Assembly: GCA_009193035.1 (NCBI GenBank)
Contig: SWDT01000010.1
Span: 124,001 to 188,000, forward strand
Origin: Halicephalobus mephisto
Taxonomy: Eukaryota > Nematoda > Chromadorea > Rhabditida > Panagrolaimidae
Direction: 5' to 3'
DNA: 64,000 bases
Under the pieces are notes generated by a model. That model saw only the letters and a list, made by a program, of their open reading frames with translations. It did not search any database and was not told the DNA's origin. Of the stretch, positions 1 to 10,697 are shown piece by piece. Every line of letters starts with the position of its first letter. The stretch's first letter is position 1. The position numbers and the translations under genes were made by a program.

Positions 1-1313
1 CATCGGCACCAATATGGTGGCTTCTATCATTCAAATCTACCTCCCAACCTTCATCAAAGAAGTCCTTTTCCTCTCACCCGTCAACGTAAGTTTTCCATTT
101 TTCAATAAAGTTGTGAAACTTTCTCAATTTTATAGACAAAAAATAAATCCAAATATTGAACCAAACTGATTAAAAAGATTAAATTTCTTCATGAATTTAA
201 TTCAGATATTTTAAATTTCGATAGGATACTGAACTTTAAAAATAGCATTTACAGTTGTTTTTGGTCAATTTTATATTGAAATAATTTTTATTTTGGATTT
301 TTACAATGAGAATTTGGAATTACAATCTGTTCCTTAAAAAAGTTAAAATTCTCCCATAATCAAGCCAGTGGTTGAAAACCACTACATATGAGCTTGTGGG
401 ACAGCGCTGAGTGGCCAACGTAGTTGTTTTAGCTCCATGTCCTAACCCCTAAGGGCTATTGCCTGCGCAACCAGGCCGTGGACTGCACCATAGTGGTGAA
501 CCTTTCCCTCTAATCTGTTCCTTCCACCTTATTTTTTAATAATGCTAACCTTTATCTTCTTCAGAATGGCTTCTACAGTGCCGCTCCACCTTTCGTTCAA
601 TTTTTCTCCAAAATCGGATGGAGTATCATGATCGATCATTGCAAAGCCAAAGGTCTTTCTCCTACTGTAGCTGTCAAAATCTCTCAAGCGATCACCAACA
701 TAGGATCTGCAGTAATTCTGATAATTATCGGCTATACTACGGATTGTAATGCTCCTTATTTCGTCCTATTCTTGCTGTGTCTACTTGGAATGTGCTTCTC
801 CACCGCCACAAGTGGCTTCTTTACTTCGATGGTTTCACTTGCTCCATCCTACACGGGCATCATTACTTCTATTAGTTTTGTTTTTGGAATTACTGGTAGA
901 TCATTACCTTCATTGATCGTACCATACTTCAACAAAAGGGTGAGGGTTTCAATTGGCTAATTAGGTGTTTAATTTACTAAAATTCGATGAAAATTTTCGA
1001 AATTTTTTTAAGTTTTTCACAACTGAAAATTTCTAAAACTGAAATTCGAAACAGTTTCGGAAATTTATGTCAAGATAATTTCGTAATAGTATTTATTTGT
1101 ATATTTACAAGAATATGGTTTTAGGGTACACTAGAAGAGTGGAGGAACGTGTTCTTTGTTACCTCTGCCTTGCTGATATTCAGTACAGTTATTTTTGTTC
1201 TTTTTGGATCAGGACATCCACAAGAATGGGGAATAGCTAAAGAAGAAGAAAAGGAACCTGAAAAAACTATAGCTGAATCAAAAATGCTCTCGAGTAGTAT
1301 GACATCTATTTAA
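1..1313 (+). CDS. SLC17-type anion/phosphate transporter, 3' part
   Basis: Only the last three exons are in the window: up to 85, 565-939 and 1125-1313 (stop TAA), all joining in phase 0. The protein has several hydrophobic segments, and the run from FYSAAPPFVQFFSKIGW through a block ending FGITGRSLPSL is typical of the SLC17 family (sodium-phosphate, vesicular glutamate and sialin-type members of the major facilitator superfamily). It ends EEWRNVFFVTSALLIFSTVIFVLFG-like, then a charged cytoplasmic tail rich in Glu and Lys, as expected for the C-terminus of these carriers. The family moves organic or inorganic anions across plasma or lysosomal membranes; the substrate here cannot be told. The 5' part lies before the window. 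Intron 86-564 carries an unusual hairpin-rich block, listed separately. The next gene is convergent, 90 bp away. Confidence 0.85.
365..515. other. GC-richer, hairpin-rich block inside an intron
   Basis: This part of the 86-564 intron is visibly richer in G and C than the AT-rich intron around it. It has several short perfect hairpins: AGTGGTT-GAA-AACCACT at 367-383, GCCTG/CAGGC at 461-476 and CACCA/TGGTG at 486-498. No open frame or known RNA class was recognised: it lacks a tRNA B box and the usual snoRNA boxes. It may be an intron-encoded structured RNA or an old repeat; both are guesses. Confidence 0.3.
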
Positions 1314-1402
1314 AAATTTAATTTTTACAAAAATTTAATAAAACATAATTATTTTTACTTTACAGTAACATTTTATTAATCATTTTGTTTCCTTGAAGAA
1401 AC

Positions 1403-3050
1403 TTATTTTTTCGCAGATTTCAACACAGCATCAGTGATCATCTGATTCAACAACGGAATATTGTACTTGCTGACGAATCTGAATGGTTGTCTCTTGTTGC
1501 AGAACCTCCCAGTTGAGAGAGATAACTCATTCCACAATGATTCTGTCCAATCCAGAGCTAGTTGTCCTCGGGTTAAAGATCCATGGAGTTCCACAGATCC
1601 TCGAATATTTTTCTCTTCAATGATTATGTTTTCTGGATCAATAGCAGATGCAACGGCGATCTCGTCACAATAAGCAAACTGTAGACCAGTTATCTCGAGG
1701 GATTTTCTGCCGACCGAAGTGGCTGTGGAGAAGAATCGACCTAGAGGCGCGTCGATAGAGAGATGGGAGTGAAAGTCGACTTCTTCCTGGAAAAAATATG
1801 AAAATAAATGGAAACAAAGTCAACAACGGAAATAATTTTAATCAAAGTAACTTTGCAAAGTAAATTATAACCCAATTTGTAGCTTATTGGACTATTATTT
1901 AGAGTTTGTTATTAATTTTTGCTCAATATCCTCCAGGAATAAGGAAGATAGGACAGAAATGAAGTATTTTATATATCACGCGTCGAGAAAATATAGGCAA
2001 ATTTATTTATATTTTTGCAAGTTCCCGATTGTGTATCTTAAAATCTCTTTTCTATCTTAGTTCTGGTCAATTTAGTAATTTTTTCTAATTAGATGTGCTA
2101 TTTTTCACTGTTTACGACTACTCAATTGGTTTTTCCAAAAAGTATTAAAAACGAAAAAGAGAGAATTTGAGTTTGGAGGTTTCGAAGATTATCCAAATCA
2201 TGTTAAATAAAAATGAAATGTTCTAAATATACTTTTAGGACGTCTTAATATATGACTCGGTTCAGAAGTGACTTCAATTAAAGTTATTTTTCTGTAAAGT
2301 TACCGTTCCAGTAGCGAAGAGGAAGCATTCCCAAGGAATTATGGTTATTGGTTTTTTGATTTCATCTAGAACAATAAATGCTGCTTCTGGATCATTACTA
2401 AAGTTAAATTCTGCCGTGGAATGGGATTTGACATTCCCGGCTCCTGAAATTGGGCGGTATTGAACCTAGTTCAGTCGACTTTCCACAGTAAACCAACCAA
2501 AGACGTTTCCTCCCATGATGAACACCTCCTTGGGCCATGTAGCGAACTCAGGTCTCAGCTTCAAAGCCAGACCAATGTTCGTCAATGGACCAAGACAGAC
2601 TAAAGTCAATTCGTCTTTGTTTTTTTCGAAAATTTCAATAAGAGCTTGGACTGCATGAGGTTTCCCTTTGGCAATGTCGAAATCCTCCTTCTCAACGACG
2701 GGGAAGTCCGTGGGAGCGCCTCCAATCCCGTCCGATCCGAAAAAGTGCTCTTCTGCCTTGTGGTCATTGTGACTCCCGATCAGCGGATTGATTGCTCCTT
2801 CGAAAATCGGAATAGCCTCCCTGTCCAGACCATTTGCCCTGAGGGTCCTAGCAACATTAGCTGCAGCTTGCTTGACAGAAACACAACCAATAACGGTGGT
2901 TATAGCCACTACCTAAATGAAAAATTATTGAAATCACAAAACTTCCTTGAAGAAATTTACTTCAACGTCTTCATGTTGTATAGCCAACGAAATAGCTCTG
3001 ACGTCATCGGCAACACCATCAGTGTCAATAACTAGACGTTTCTTGACCAT
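1403..3050 (-). CDS. inosine-uridine-type nucleoside hydrolase
   Basis: Four exons on the minus strand: 3050-2961, 2912-2498, 2443-2304 and 1786-1403, giving 342 residues, normal for the family. These enzymes cleave the N-glycosidic bond of nucleosides to give base and ribose in salvage. The start has the calcium- and ribose-binding Asp cluster as [10 protein letters not shown] (residues about 6-15), then [10 protein letters not shown], later [12 protein letters not shown] and FIMGGNVFG, all family landmarks. Near the C-terminus the segment [16 protein letters not shown] aligns with the region that carries an active-site His in characterised members, but has Cys-Asp here. The open frame runs upstream to 3176 with a signal-peptide-like stretch, but no ATG lies there, only TTG, and a good acceptor (TTTTGCAG) sits in it, so the ATG at 3050 behind a probable spliced leader was chosen. 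Confidence 0.88.
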
Positions 3051-3737
3051 ATTTTGGAAACGAAGGAATAAATCTAGTTTGTTTTCGAGACTGCGGTTAA
3101 ACGGTGAAAGTGACCAATTATTTCCAGTATGAGATAAAAGGACTGCAAAAGTGGCGAGATAAAAAACAACGATCAATCGATAATTGGCCTTTGATCAATT
3201 AAATATTATCAGTAAAAAATCGCTAATTTGGAATTTTTTTAATCTAAATTTCAAAAGTAAATGATAATTTTAATGCTTTTTTGATAGCTTATTTAGATTA
3301 TTTTTATCATAAAAAACTGATTTTATTTAATAAAATATATTTGTTACAATTTTTTTATAAAACAAAGAATCTAAAATTCATTCAAAAACATAAAAAAATT
3401 AAATATTATTTTTTTAACAATTATTTTTAGTAAATACGGTATTTATTTAGGAAACATAATTCCTGGATTAAGAAACTATTTTTCTTCCAAACCATCAGGA
3501 ATTATTTACCTAATGATTTTTCCGGAAATTCTGTCGACTTGAAAACTACTTTGAAAAATAAAATTACAAGATTTTTGGATGTTGCAATGAGTACTCTCCA
3601 CTTTTATTGAAATTATCATTTAAACTATCCATCCATGTTTTTGAAATTATTCTTTAAATATCTAGTTCTCTATTGACTGAAACAAAGTTTACTGTTGATA
3701 ATATAATAATAATAATAATGATAATAATAATAATAAT

Positions 3738-3825
<88 letters not shown>

Positions 3826-4290
3826 GAGATTATTTCTAAAGTTTCTATTTTAATCTTTATTTTCATAGTGAAAATTTAACTATCAATTTTTTTGAAATCG
3901 AATAAACAGAAGATAAAATGAAATTTGTAAATTTAATCTAGAAACGTATGGACCAATTGAATGAATTTAGTCATTATTCTTTTCAAGTAGATGAGGATTT
4001 TAGAAGCTTTTTGTGGAATTTTCATCTCAGACACAAAGTTTTTAAAAAAACAGAGGGAGATCAATTACTATACAATTTGTGTCTCCGTTAGTGGAGAACA
4101 CTCTTTTCACACTTCACAAGACTCAGTGATTATTAGTTTTCATAATCAAGAATTGATTCTATAATGTGACTCCTCACAAAATAATATATTTTATTTAAAT
4201 ATTAATCTATGAAGCTCACTTTAATGTTTTCCATTTACTCAAAAACGGGCTTTACTTCAAAAATATTGTTAGAATAGCATCAAGTTAGAG
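3051..4290. other. intergenic region with microsatellite
   Basis: AT-rich stretch between the hydrolase start and the CAP gene stop. It holds the probable 5' leader of the hydrolase (about 3051-3143), the AAT microsatellite listed separately, and otherwise nothing recognised. Poly-Ile frames across the microsatellite are not genes. Confidence 0.6.
3703..3825. repeat. (AAT)n microsatellite, about 120 bp
   Basis: About 40 copies of AAT/ATT with a few interruptions (ATG or ATT units near 3720, 3737 and 3791). It is the purest simple repeat in the window and would be prone to length change and assembly error. Confidence 0.97.
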
Positions 4291-5058
4291 TTAAACGTAG
4301 CAGAGCCCGGTGGTGATCTCACAATGAGAGCTGGGCTTAGCGGTACAGTCGGAGTCCTGAGCACAGGGTTGGCCGATCTGGTAGATATTGGTGTTGATGT
4401 AATTGCCTGTGGGTCTATAGTTGCAGACGACGTAGTGCATGGTCCATCCGTCGCTTTGGGGGCAGGTTGCGTATCCACACCCGATCGTGTTGGTGTTGCC
4501 CCAAGCCATCTGAGACCAATGCCCGATTCCGCTGTTAAAGACTTCTATGGTGAGATTCACATCGGTGTTTGTAATACCCCCATATTCTTCCAACTCGGAC
4601 CACCAGGCGTCGTTTGAGCTTGCGATGGTATAGTCACGGTAGTCTCCTATCCCTGTGAGTTGGTACAGATTTTCTCCAGCGTTATTTCCCTCGGAGTGTT
4701 CCCAGACACATCCACTAGCCCAAGCCTGAGCGATTGCCTCGAGTTCACAGCTGTAGGTCATCTTGTACATGTTCGACGCAGGAGGGGCATAACTGCCATC
4801 GGGCAATACGGAAAGTCCATTGGCCAACTGACTTCTGTAGTTATTGTGCTTGTCAAGGAAGACTTGACGGTCATCAGGAGTGAAACTAGAACCAGTTTCG
4901 GCGTTGTTACAATTCGTGCCAGAAGACGAAGATCCAGTGGTAGTAGTAGCAGCCGTAGTAGTAGTTGTAGTAGTAGTAGAAGAAGTGCTGGTGTTGTTGC
5001 AACCTGTTCCAGATACAACGACCAGTCCGAGAAGAAGAAATAATCCTGTCAGTTTCAT
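4291..5058 (-). CDS. secreted CAP/SCP-domain protein, intronless
   Basis: A single-exon frame of 255 residues. Residues 1-17 form a signal peptide. Then comes a Thr/Ser-rich linker (about 23-50) likely to be O-glycosylated, then a CAP domain (about 55-220): FLDKHNNYRSQLANG, AQAWASGCVWEHSEGNNAGENLY, GHWSQMAWGNTNTIGCGYATC and MHYVVCNYRPTGNY are the classic CAP signatures 1-4. The His and Glu of the CAP cavity (in KHNNYR, WEHS, GENLY and GHWSQ) are present. A short Cys-rich tail follows. The family is extracellular (venom-allergen/ASP/scl type in nematodes) and its biochemical role is generally not fixed. It has no intron, unlike all larger neighbours, and a TATA box lies about 50 nt upstream of the ATG. 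Confidence 0.95.
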   Translation of the reverse strand: MKLTGLFLLLGLVVVSGTGCNNTSTSSTTTTTTTTAATTTTGSSSSGTNCNNAETGSSFTPDDRQVFLDKHNNYRSQLANGLSVLPDGSYAPPASNMYKMTYSCELEAIAQAWASGCVWEHSEGNNAGENLYQLTGIGDYRDYTIASSNDAWWSELEEYGGITNTDVNLTIEVFNSGIGHWSQMAWGNTNTIGCGYATCPQSDGWTMHYVVCNYRPTGNYINTNIYQIGQPCAQDSDCTAKPSSHCEITTGLCYV

Positions 5059-5110
5059 TTTCTTATAGTCTTTGAAAGTTGATTTGATGATTTGTCCTTT
5101 CTCGCGTCCT

Positions 5111-5118
5111 CTTATATA
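5111..5118 (-). promoter_or_regulatory. TATA box of the CAP gene
   Basis: TATATAAG on the minus strand, 53 nt before the ATG at 5058, which fits a core promoter with a short 5' leader. No splice acceptor was picked out in the leader. Confidence 0.55.
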
Positions 5119-6410
5119 TCAACAATTGTTTTCGATTTTCTTGCATATTTTATGTAAATGAGGTAATTTCCATTGTTTTATCAATATTTGCGACATTTAT
5201 TGGAGATTATGGGTATTATTTGCCACGTTTAATCCAGTAATGCTGAAGTTGACTTTTAGCCTTGATTATTTGCAAAAAAGATCAATATTAATTTTCAAGG
5301 ATGTGGAAGCATTTATTTATTAAATATTTCACATAGAAAATTCCGAACAGAGTTACCAAAGTAGAAATATTCAGAGCAATGTTTACAATTTTTTGAAAAA
5401 TAATTTCTTTAAAGTTTCTTTTTTCTAAAATCGACATATTTGGTTAAGTTTTTGATTCGTTTCTTTAATTTGAGCTAGACGATCAACTACTGTCTGTTGT
5501 TTAAGAACTTGGATTCCAATTAATCAGGTTTCACTTGTCTCCGAAAACCAAATGCTTTATTTCTGTTGGATTTGTGGCCAACAGGATAAATGCATAGTGA
5601 TAAACTTCCTACTAGAGAGTTTTTATGAGCAACCGTAATCTCGTCCTTTCTGATCTCCTTGTACTTTTATTTTCCAATTGGAAATTGTTCGAAATGTTGT
5701 CTCTTCGTTACTTTATTCCGAACACAAATGTCAAATTTGAGTAATTAAACTATTATTATAAACAAGTTATAAAATACAAACATAACAAAATCGATGAATC
5801 TTTGTTAAAACTGTTAGCAGTCTCTCTGGATCGGTGACGTCATCGCCGTTCCGATCATAAATGTTGTTTCAATATTGTTTTTTAATCCTTACGAAATCCA
5901 AGAATTTACTTTGATTAAAAAGAACTCAAAAGAAGAATTCACCGAAGATTTACAATGATTATAAATTAATATTGAACCGAAATTTTGTGAATTCTAATCT
6001 TTCAAAATCCAATAAAAATTTTAAAATCTCTGAAAATTTAATTGGAAGTTTTTGAGACTTTCTAGAATTTTGTAGGAATTTTTCACCCAGCATATGAAGT
6101 CGTGAATTTCGAAAGATTCTTGGAAATTGTGGAGATTTATGTTGAAAGAACTCTAACATGACTCATTTCTAGTTTTCGGAATAGTATGATTACTGTAGGC
6201 TTTCTTCAAGGCAAAGTCCTAAGTGAATAAAAAATAATTATATTTTATAAAGTTTTGCAAGCAATAAATTCCCTCAATTTATTCTCAGAATTCACTTTAT
6301 AAAATATATTTATTGAAAAAAGTTGATATTTTCAGAAGACAAAGTATTCCAATTTACGAATTTTAATTAGGTTATTTGAAATTTTGACTTTATTTTTTAT
6401 AATTTCATCA
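5119..6410. other. intergenic region, no gene recognised
   Basis: AT-rich DNA upstream of the CAP gene and downstream of the chemoreceptor. Part of it (about 5960-6180) has a loose periodic pattern of GAATTT/AAATTC blocks similar in style to 36270-36640; frames through it are low-complexity and not coding. A CGTCATCGCCGTTCCGATC stretch near 5835 is GC-richer but unassigned. Confidence 0.5.
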
Positions 6411-7399
6411 TCAGTATTGTGTTGTAACCCATTTTCCGGAGTCTTTTGGCCTGAACAGAAACCCGAAAACTATCCTTCTGTAATTTTTCACAATGATCAA
6501 GATGGAGATCGCGTTGGCTATCCCTATTGTGGCCAGAAGGACACAACTCAGAAAGGCCAATAAAACAACATCAAAATTGGGCAAACTCGAAGCTAAGAAA
6601 ATAGATAAAACTGGCACCAACTGGGCGATACTCGGAATAAGAGCCTGGAATAAAGATAATTTAGTAAATAATTTTTTATCAAATTGAAAACCTGTGTAGT
6701 CATGACCATTGAAATTTGGCTTTGGATTCCCTTCGCATCGTTCCTCATTATGTTCAGTTTCGATTTCAAGTTTCTATAAACAGCCACCGAACAAAAGATA
6801 ATGATACTGTAGACCACGGTGTAAACTGTCATCGACATCCCGTGACAAAGGAAGAAATATACAGTACTCGGGATCAGAATAATCGCCGGCTCCATCTTGA
6901 GTCCCGGGATGGCTACTGTAATATTCTGGCTTTCAATGAATTTTTGACCAAAGTAAATAGTCACACAAAAAGGTAAACCTAGTAATAAACAGAAAAATAA
7001 AATAAAAATGTAACAAAAGTCGTTCATAGTTTTGGATCTACAGACCAGGAGATATCTGTAGATGAACTGCACAGGCAAAGAACAAACTAAAGCCATGTAG
7101 ATGAAGAGCCAACAAGTCATAAATACAGTAAGCCATTTGTTCGAGAGATAATCACCCACGAAGCTGTTGACGAAAGCGAAAGTATAGCCTTTGTACCCAA
7201 CAATGAGCGGACAAACGATGAAGATCACGAAAGAGTGGATCAAGTTTATTATTGAATTATGGAACAAAACGTTCCGGTAGTTCTTCATCTGCGTTGATGG
7301 CTTCTTGATTAACAAGAATAACAGTATGGAATTCAACAATATCCCCAGTAAACTAATAACAGCTACGACGATTCGATGAGGAAGTACAAAAGTGTCCAT
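6411..7399 (-). CDS. seven-transmembrane chemoreceptor (Str superfamily, srd-like)
   Basis: Two exons, 7399-6692 and 6644-6411, joined in phase 0, give 313 residues. Seven hydrophobic helices can be seen. Nematode serpentine-receptor marks include KNYRNVLFHNSIINLIHSF after helix 1, the RY-type end of helix 3 (VQFIYRYLLVCR), and, after a charged loop, QALIPSIAQLVPVLSIF leading into helix 6 and a C-terminal RRIVFGFLFRP. These proteins act as G-protein-coupled odorant or pheromone receptors in ciliated neurons. The exact subfamily (srd versus str/srh) cannot be settled by eye. No signal peptide is expected. It stands alone here rather than in a tandem cluster, which is unusual for such genes but proves nothing at this window size. 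Confidence 0.9.
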
Positions 7400-8306
7400 G
7401 TTAAGAGTCGATGAATAAAAAGTGAACTTTCCTTTTGCTTTGTAAAAAACATAAAATTATGGCATTTTTTATAATTCAATTTGCCTTAAACAAATCAGAA
7501 TCGGATATTAGTTCATAGAAATGAAAAAATGTCAGTAGCGATAAATTGTAATTTAATTCATCGTGAAAATTGAAAAAATTAGAGAAGCAAAAATCATAGC
7601 AGGTTACTTTATTAACGAATTTTGTTCAGAGATGAAAAACACAAAAAGCTACAAGTAATCATATCAGGAATCGGAAAAAATTTGGATATTGAAAACAAAA
7701 AAATTACTGTATGGCGATTTCAAAAATAGAAGAAATTTCGAAATTTATTCAATTAACAAAGATATTTCTGTATTTTTAAGTTCATGATGAAAAATATCTT
7801 CATTTTGGATTGTTGTCAGAAATCAAAGTTAGAATGTTCTTTATTGGTTGGAAATTTGATGTTTAATCTTTATAATTTGTTGTTACTTCAAAAAGTAAGA
7901 TTACTATTGAGGAATCTAGCAAAAGTAGAAGTCAAATTAAACTTTTTTCTTGATCAATGGAAATAGATCAGCATTAAGATAGAAATTGGAATTGGCTGAT
8001 GTAACAAATGGATACTTTTTTCGGGTTTGTTATGAAAGGATCAACGTTATATCTGGCCCAACAAGAAAAAACCAAATTTACTATTTTTTTAAATCACTAT
8101 TCATCAAATTTTAGCATCTTGATAACTTTCTAGTTAAGACAAAATGATGTATTTACAACGAATACATCATCTTTAGTAAAAAATAAAAAAACTCAAGAAT
8201 ATGGAGTTCAATTAAACGTTCGTCTACCTATGCTTATGGTTGAATCGCAAATTTCTGTAAAAACTATACAAAATCCACGATGTTTTCATTCAAGATAATG
8301 TATACA
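7400..8306. other. intergenic region with a perfect inverted repeat
   Basis: AT-rich, between the chemoreceptor start and the 3' end of the next minus-strand gene. The only clear structure is the inverted repeat at 8144-8170. A 60-residue plus-strand frame near 7784 has no support. Confidence 0.5.
8144..8170. repeat. 10-bp perfect inverted repeat, 7-nt loop
   Basis: ATGATGTATT, a 7-nt spacer, then AATACATCAT. It lies about 140 bp beyond the stop of the 8307-9300 gene. Related ATGATGTAT/ATACATCAT words occur near 8300 and 9603. It could be a transcript-end hairpin or a dimeric factor site. Confidence 0.6.
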
Positions 8307-9300
8307 TCATAATATTGGACACCACGGGCATTTTTTTTGTTCGGATGAGTCGACTGTTGGAGGAATGTTATCATTAATATTGTTTATTGAAAAGTTTTCT
8401 TCGCCTCCAATTTGCACAGAAATTTCGGGAGCTGGCTCGACTTCATCCGAGTCTCTTTCAACATTAGTTCCTTCGTAGATATGATATTTGTTTGTTATCA
8501 TTTTTCCTTGTACTTGATCGACTTCATATTCAATGCCACGAAAGGAAATTTTGTCTCCTGTACGAAGAAGTTTGGGAAGTTTGACTTTCATGTCGACGAG
8601 AATCGGGATTTCCTGTCCTTCTTTTGTACGAACAACGGATTTGTGGTAGTTTATTAATTCGTTATCTTCATCTTCTAGCTGTGTGATTCCGAAATCTCTC
8701 AACAAAGTACCGTAAACTGAAGTTGTTTAATTATCATGGAATCTGTCTACTTCAACTTACTTGGAAGAAGTTTTTTGTTATTCTGACGTTTAAAAATAAC
8801 ATAAGGATCATCGCTATCTTCTTCCTCCATCTCGCTCACCGTCATGGAAGTTTTATCATCGATCGTTTCTGCTGTTGGAGGATAAATTTCGATTTCTACT
8901 TTCATGTTGTTTCTGTATATTACTGTAGCTTTGGAGTCTTTCGTCAACACCAAATCATAGTTGAGCATGTTCTTCGGACCTTTGTTCCGATCCATTTTTA
9001 CCTTGTTCAAAGCCACATAATCTTGGGGACAGGCTCTGAGGTTGTAGAGTCCTTTACAGTACACAGTCCCGTCAACGTCGTCCGAAGTCAGGAAATTGAT
9101 ATAAGTACGATTGTACTTTTTGACTTTAGCGATGTCCTTCACTTGGATAACAGCGTCGCTGAAGGGATGTTCCATTAGTAATAACATAAAGAAACTTACA
9201 AAACGCTATCTACTTGGTACTGGTTAATGTCATCAGAAGAACTGAAGTATACCATCACTTCACTGACGAACTGATCTTCAAAAGCATCGAATTCTGCCAT
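8307..9300 (-). CDS. hypothetical acidic protein, 302 residues
   Basis: Three exons, 9300-9200, 9158-8761 and 8716-8307, with phases 2 and 1 matching across introns of 41 and 44 nt. The start MAEFDAFEDQFVSEVMVY comes from an ATG at 9300. No family was recognised. The N-terminal half looks like a compact alpha/beta region with a single Cys-containing segment (TVYCKGLYNLRACPQDYVAL). The middle is acidic (EMEEEDSDDPY). A second folded-looking part (about 180-250) contains VRTKEGQEIPILVDMKVKLP and GDKISFRGIEYEVDQVQGK, with spacing like a small beta barrel. The end is disordered and closes with CPWCPIL. There is no signal peptide or membrane segment, so it is probably nuclear or cytosolic. An OB- or SH3-like fold is only a guess. 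Confidence 0.7.
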
Positions 9301-10697
9301 TATAAAATAAGTCAAAAATCGATAGACAAAAATGAATTTAACCAATTGGTCGGAATAAGACTAATGTGGAAGAACAATGGTCTTCTTATCATCATTGTCA
9401 AAGGATAATTTCTACACCCAAAGTGCTTAGTTCCAAACATATTTCAGGAAAACAAAAACTATAATTTTATAATAAAAAATAATAGAAATTCAAAATTTTT
9501 GTAATCAACTATTTTGTGTCAAATTTTTATATATAAAACAATTTTTCTCATTTTTCAAAATTATTTTATTCAAACTTTTAACTTGTATTTTTAGATATGA
9601 AATGATGTATTTCATTAAATTACGTCATTTGTAAAAATTACATAAAAAACTAATTTGAAAAATTGACAACTTTTGAATTTCCCGCCTTGTCAACTCGACT
9701 CTCTTGTTTGCTTTGTTAAAAAAAAACAACTTTCTTGGCCTCTCGTTATTTTTTAGTCCTAGAACCATTGCGCAATCTTTATGATGTCAAGCTTTCTTTT
9801 GTAAAATAAAATCTGTTTTCATGAAAAGTACTTGAATGGCATACTTTGCGTCTCATTGTACAGAATAAGATTCAATTTTGGTTTTCCAGAATCACTTTGG
9901 AATTACGTTTTTTGCAAATTACTTTTTCAAGATAACTTAACCGTGGACTAAACATGAAATATGAACAAGAAATTGATAAATGTAAATAGTTTTGACAATT
10001 GTTTGGTATTTTTGTAATTTCCCGACTGAACAATGAACATATCGCCGACGGGAAAGCATTGAAAAAACAATTTTCCAGCTTCTATGGTCGTCATTTGTTG
10101 ATAAGGAACGAACTCGAGTTCGAAATGAAGTGAAATTAACAAAAATCTATAGTAAAAGTGTAATTGAATTAAATCCACATTAAATAACGAATATGGAAAT
10201 TTTATTATATCAAATTGTAATTTAATAGTACCTAGAAAACTCTCTTTCCCGAATTCTGTAAACACTACATAATTTCCGTTTAAAAAATTACAAATAGCAT
10301 CGGTAAAATTTTGATTTCCGAATTTTTAAAATTGCATTAATTTTTGTTGCTATATATCTTTCATCATGAAAAATTCCAAATAGTGAGTAGAAATTTCAAA
10401 TTTATGGATTTTATGAACATCAAACACATGTTGAAAGTAAAAATAGGGAATTCTAATAACGTGAAAAACATATGATCGAACATGTTGCTATAAGGATATT
10501 ACTTCCCACTCACCTTCTTCCTCCATTGATTCGGGTTGGTTGGTGTCACGAATGCCCTGGAGGGGTTGTTGATATAAGAGACAAGTCTTAGCTTGACCCT
10601 TGGGCGATGCCGGAGTTTCCACTTTTTGATCGACTCGAGTTTTATTCTCTCTGGTTTCTTTCATTCCCCCACTTTCCCCCGACCCGTAACGGCCGAA
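9301..10697. other. divergent intergenic region upstream of rsks-1
   Basis: Shared upstream region of the 8307-9300 gene (-) and the S6 kinase (+). It contains a perfect ATTGCGCAAT palindrome at 9767-9776, a CCCGCC-type block near 9680 and a pyrimidine-rich tract at 10640-10680 just before the kinase ATG. A 105-codon minus-strand frame at 9948-10265 has an ATG but no recognisable domain and amino-acid make-up like translated AT-rich DNA; it is left uncalled. Confidence 0.5.
9767..9776. promoter_or_regulatory. ATTGCGCAAT palindrome, C/EBP-type site
   Basis: A perfect 10-bp match to the consensus bound by C/EBP-family bZIP dimers. It lies about 470 bp upstream of the 8307-9300 gene start and 930 bp upstream of the S6 kinase. 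A core TTGCGCAA also occurs at 39031-39038. Function is inferred from the motif only. Confidence 0.4.

Noticed and set aside
3051..3176. N-terminal extension of the nucleoside hydrolase resembling a signal peptide
   Set aside because: It has no ATG, only TTG, and contains a strong splice acceptor; it is more likely a 5' leader and upstream DNA.
3654..3879. Poly-isoleucine frames on both strands
   Set aside because: These are translations of the AAT microsatellite.
5959..6159. 66-codon frame similar in style to one at 36500-36715
   Set aside because: Both come from loosely periodic AT-rich repeats; the resemblance reflects composition, not homology of proteins.
9948..10265. 105-codon minus-strand frame
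   Set aside because: It has an ATG but no recognisable domain and the residue make-up of translated AT-rich DNA; not enough to call a gene.
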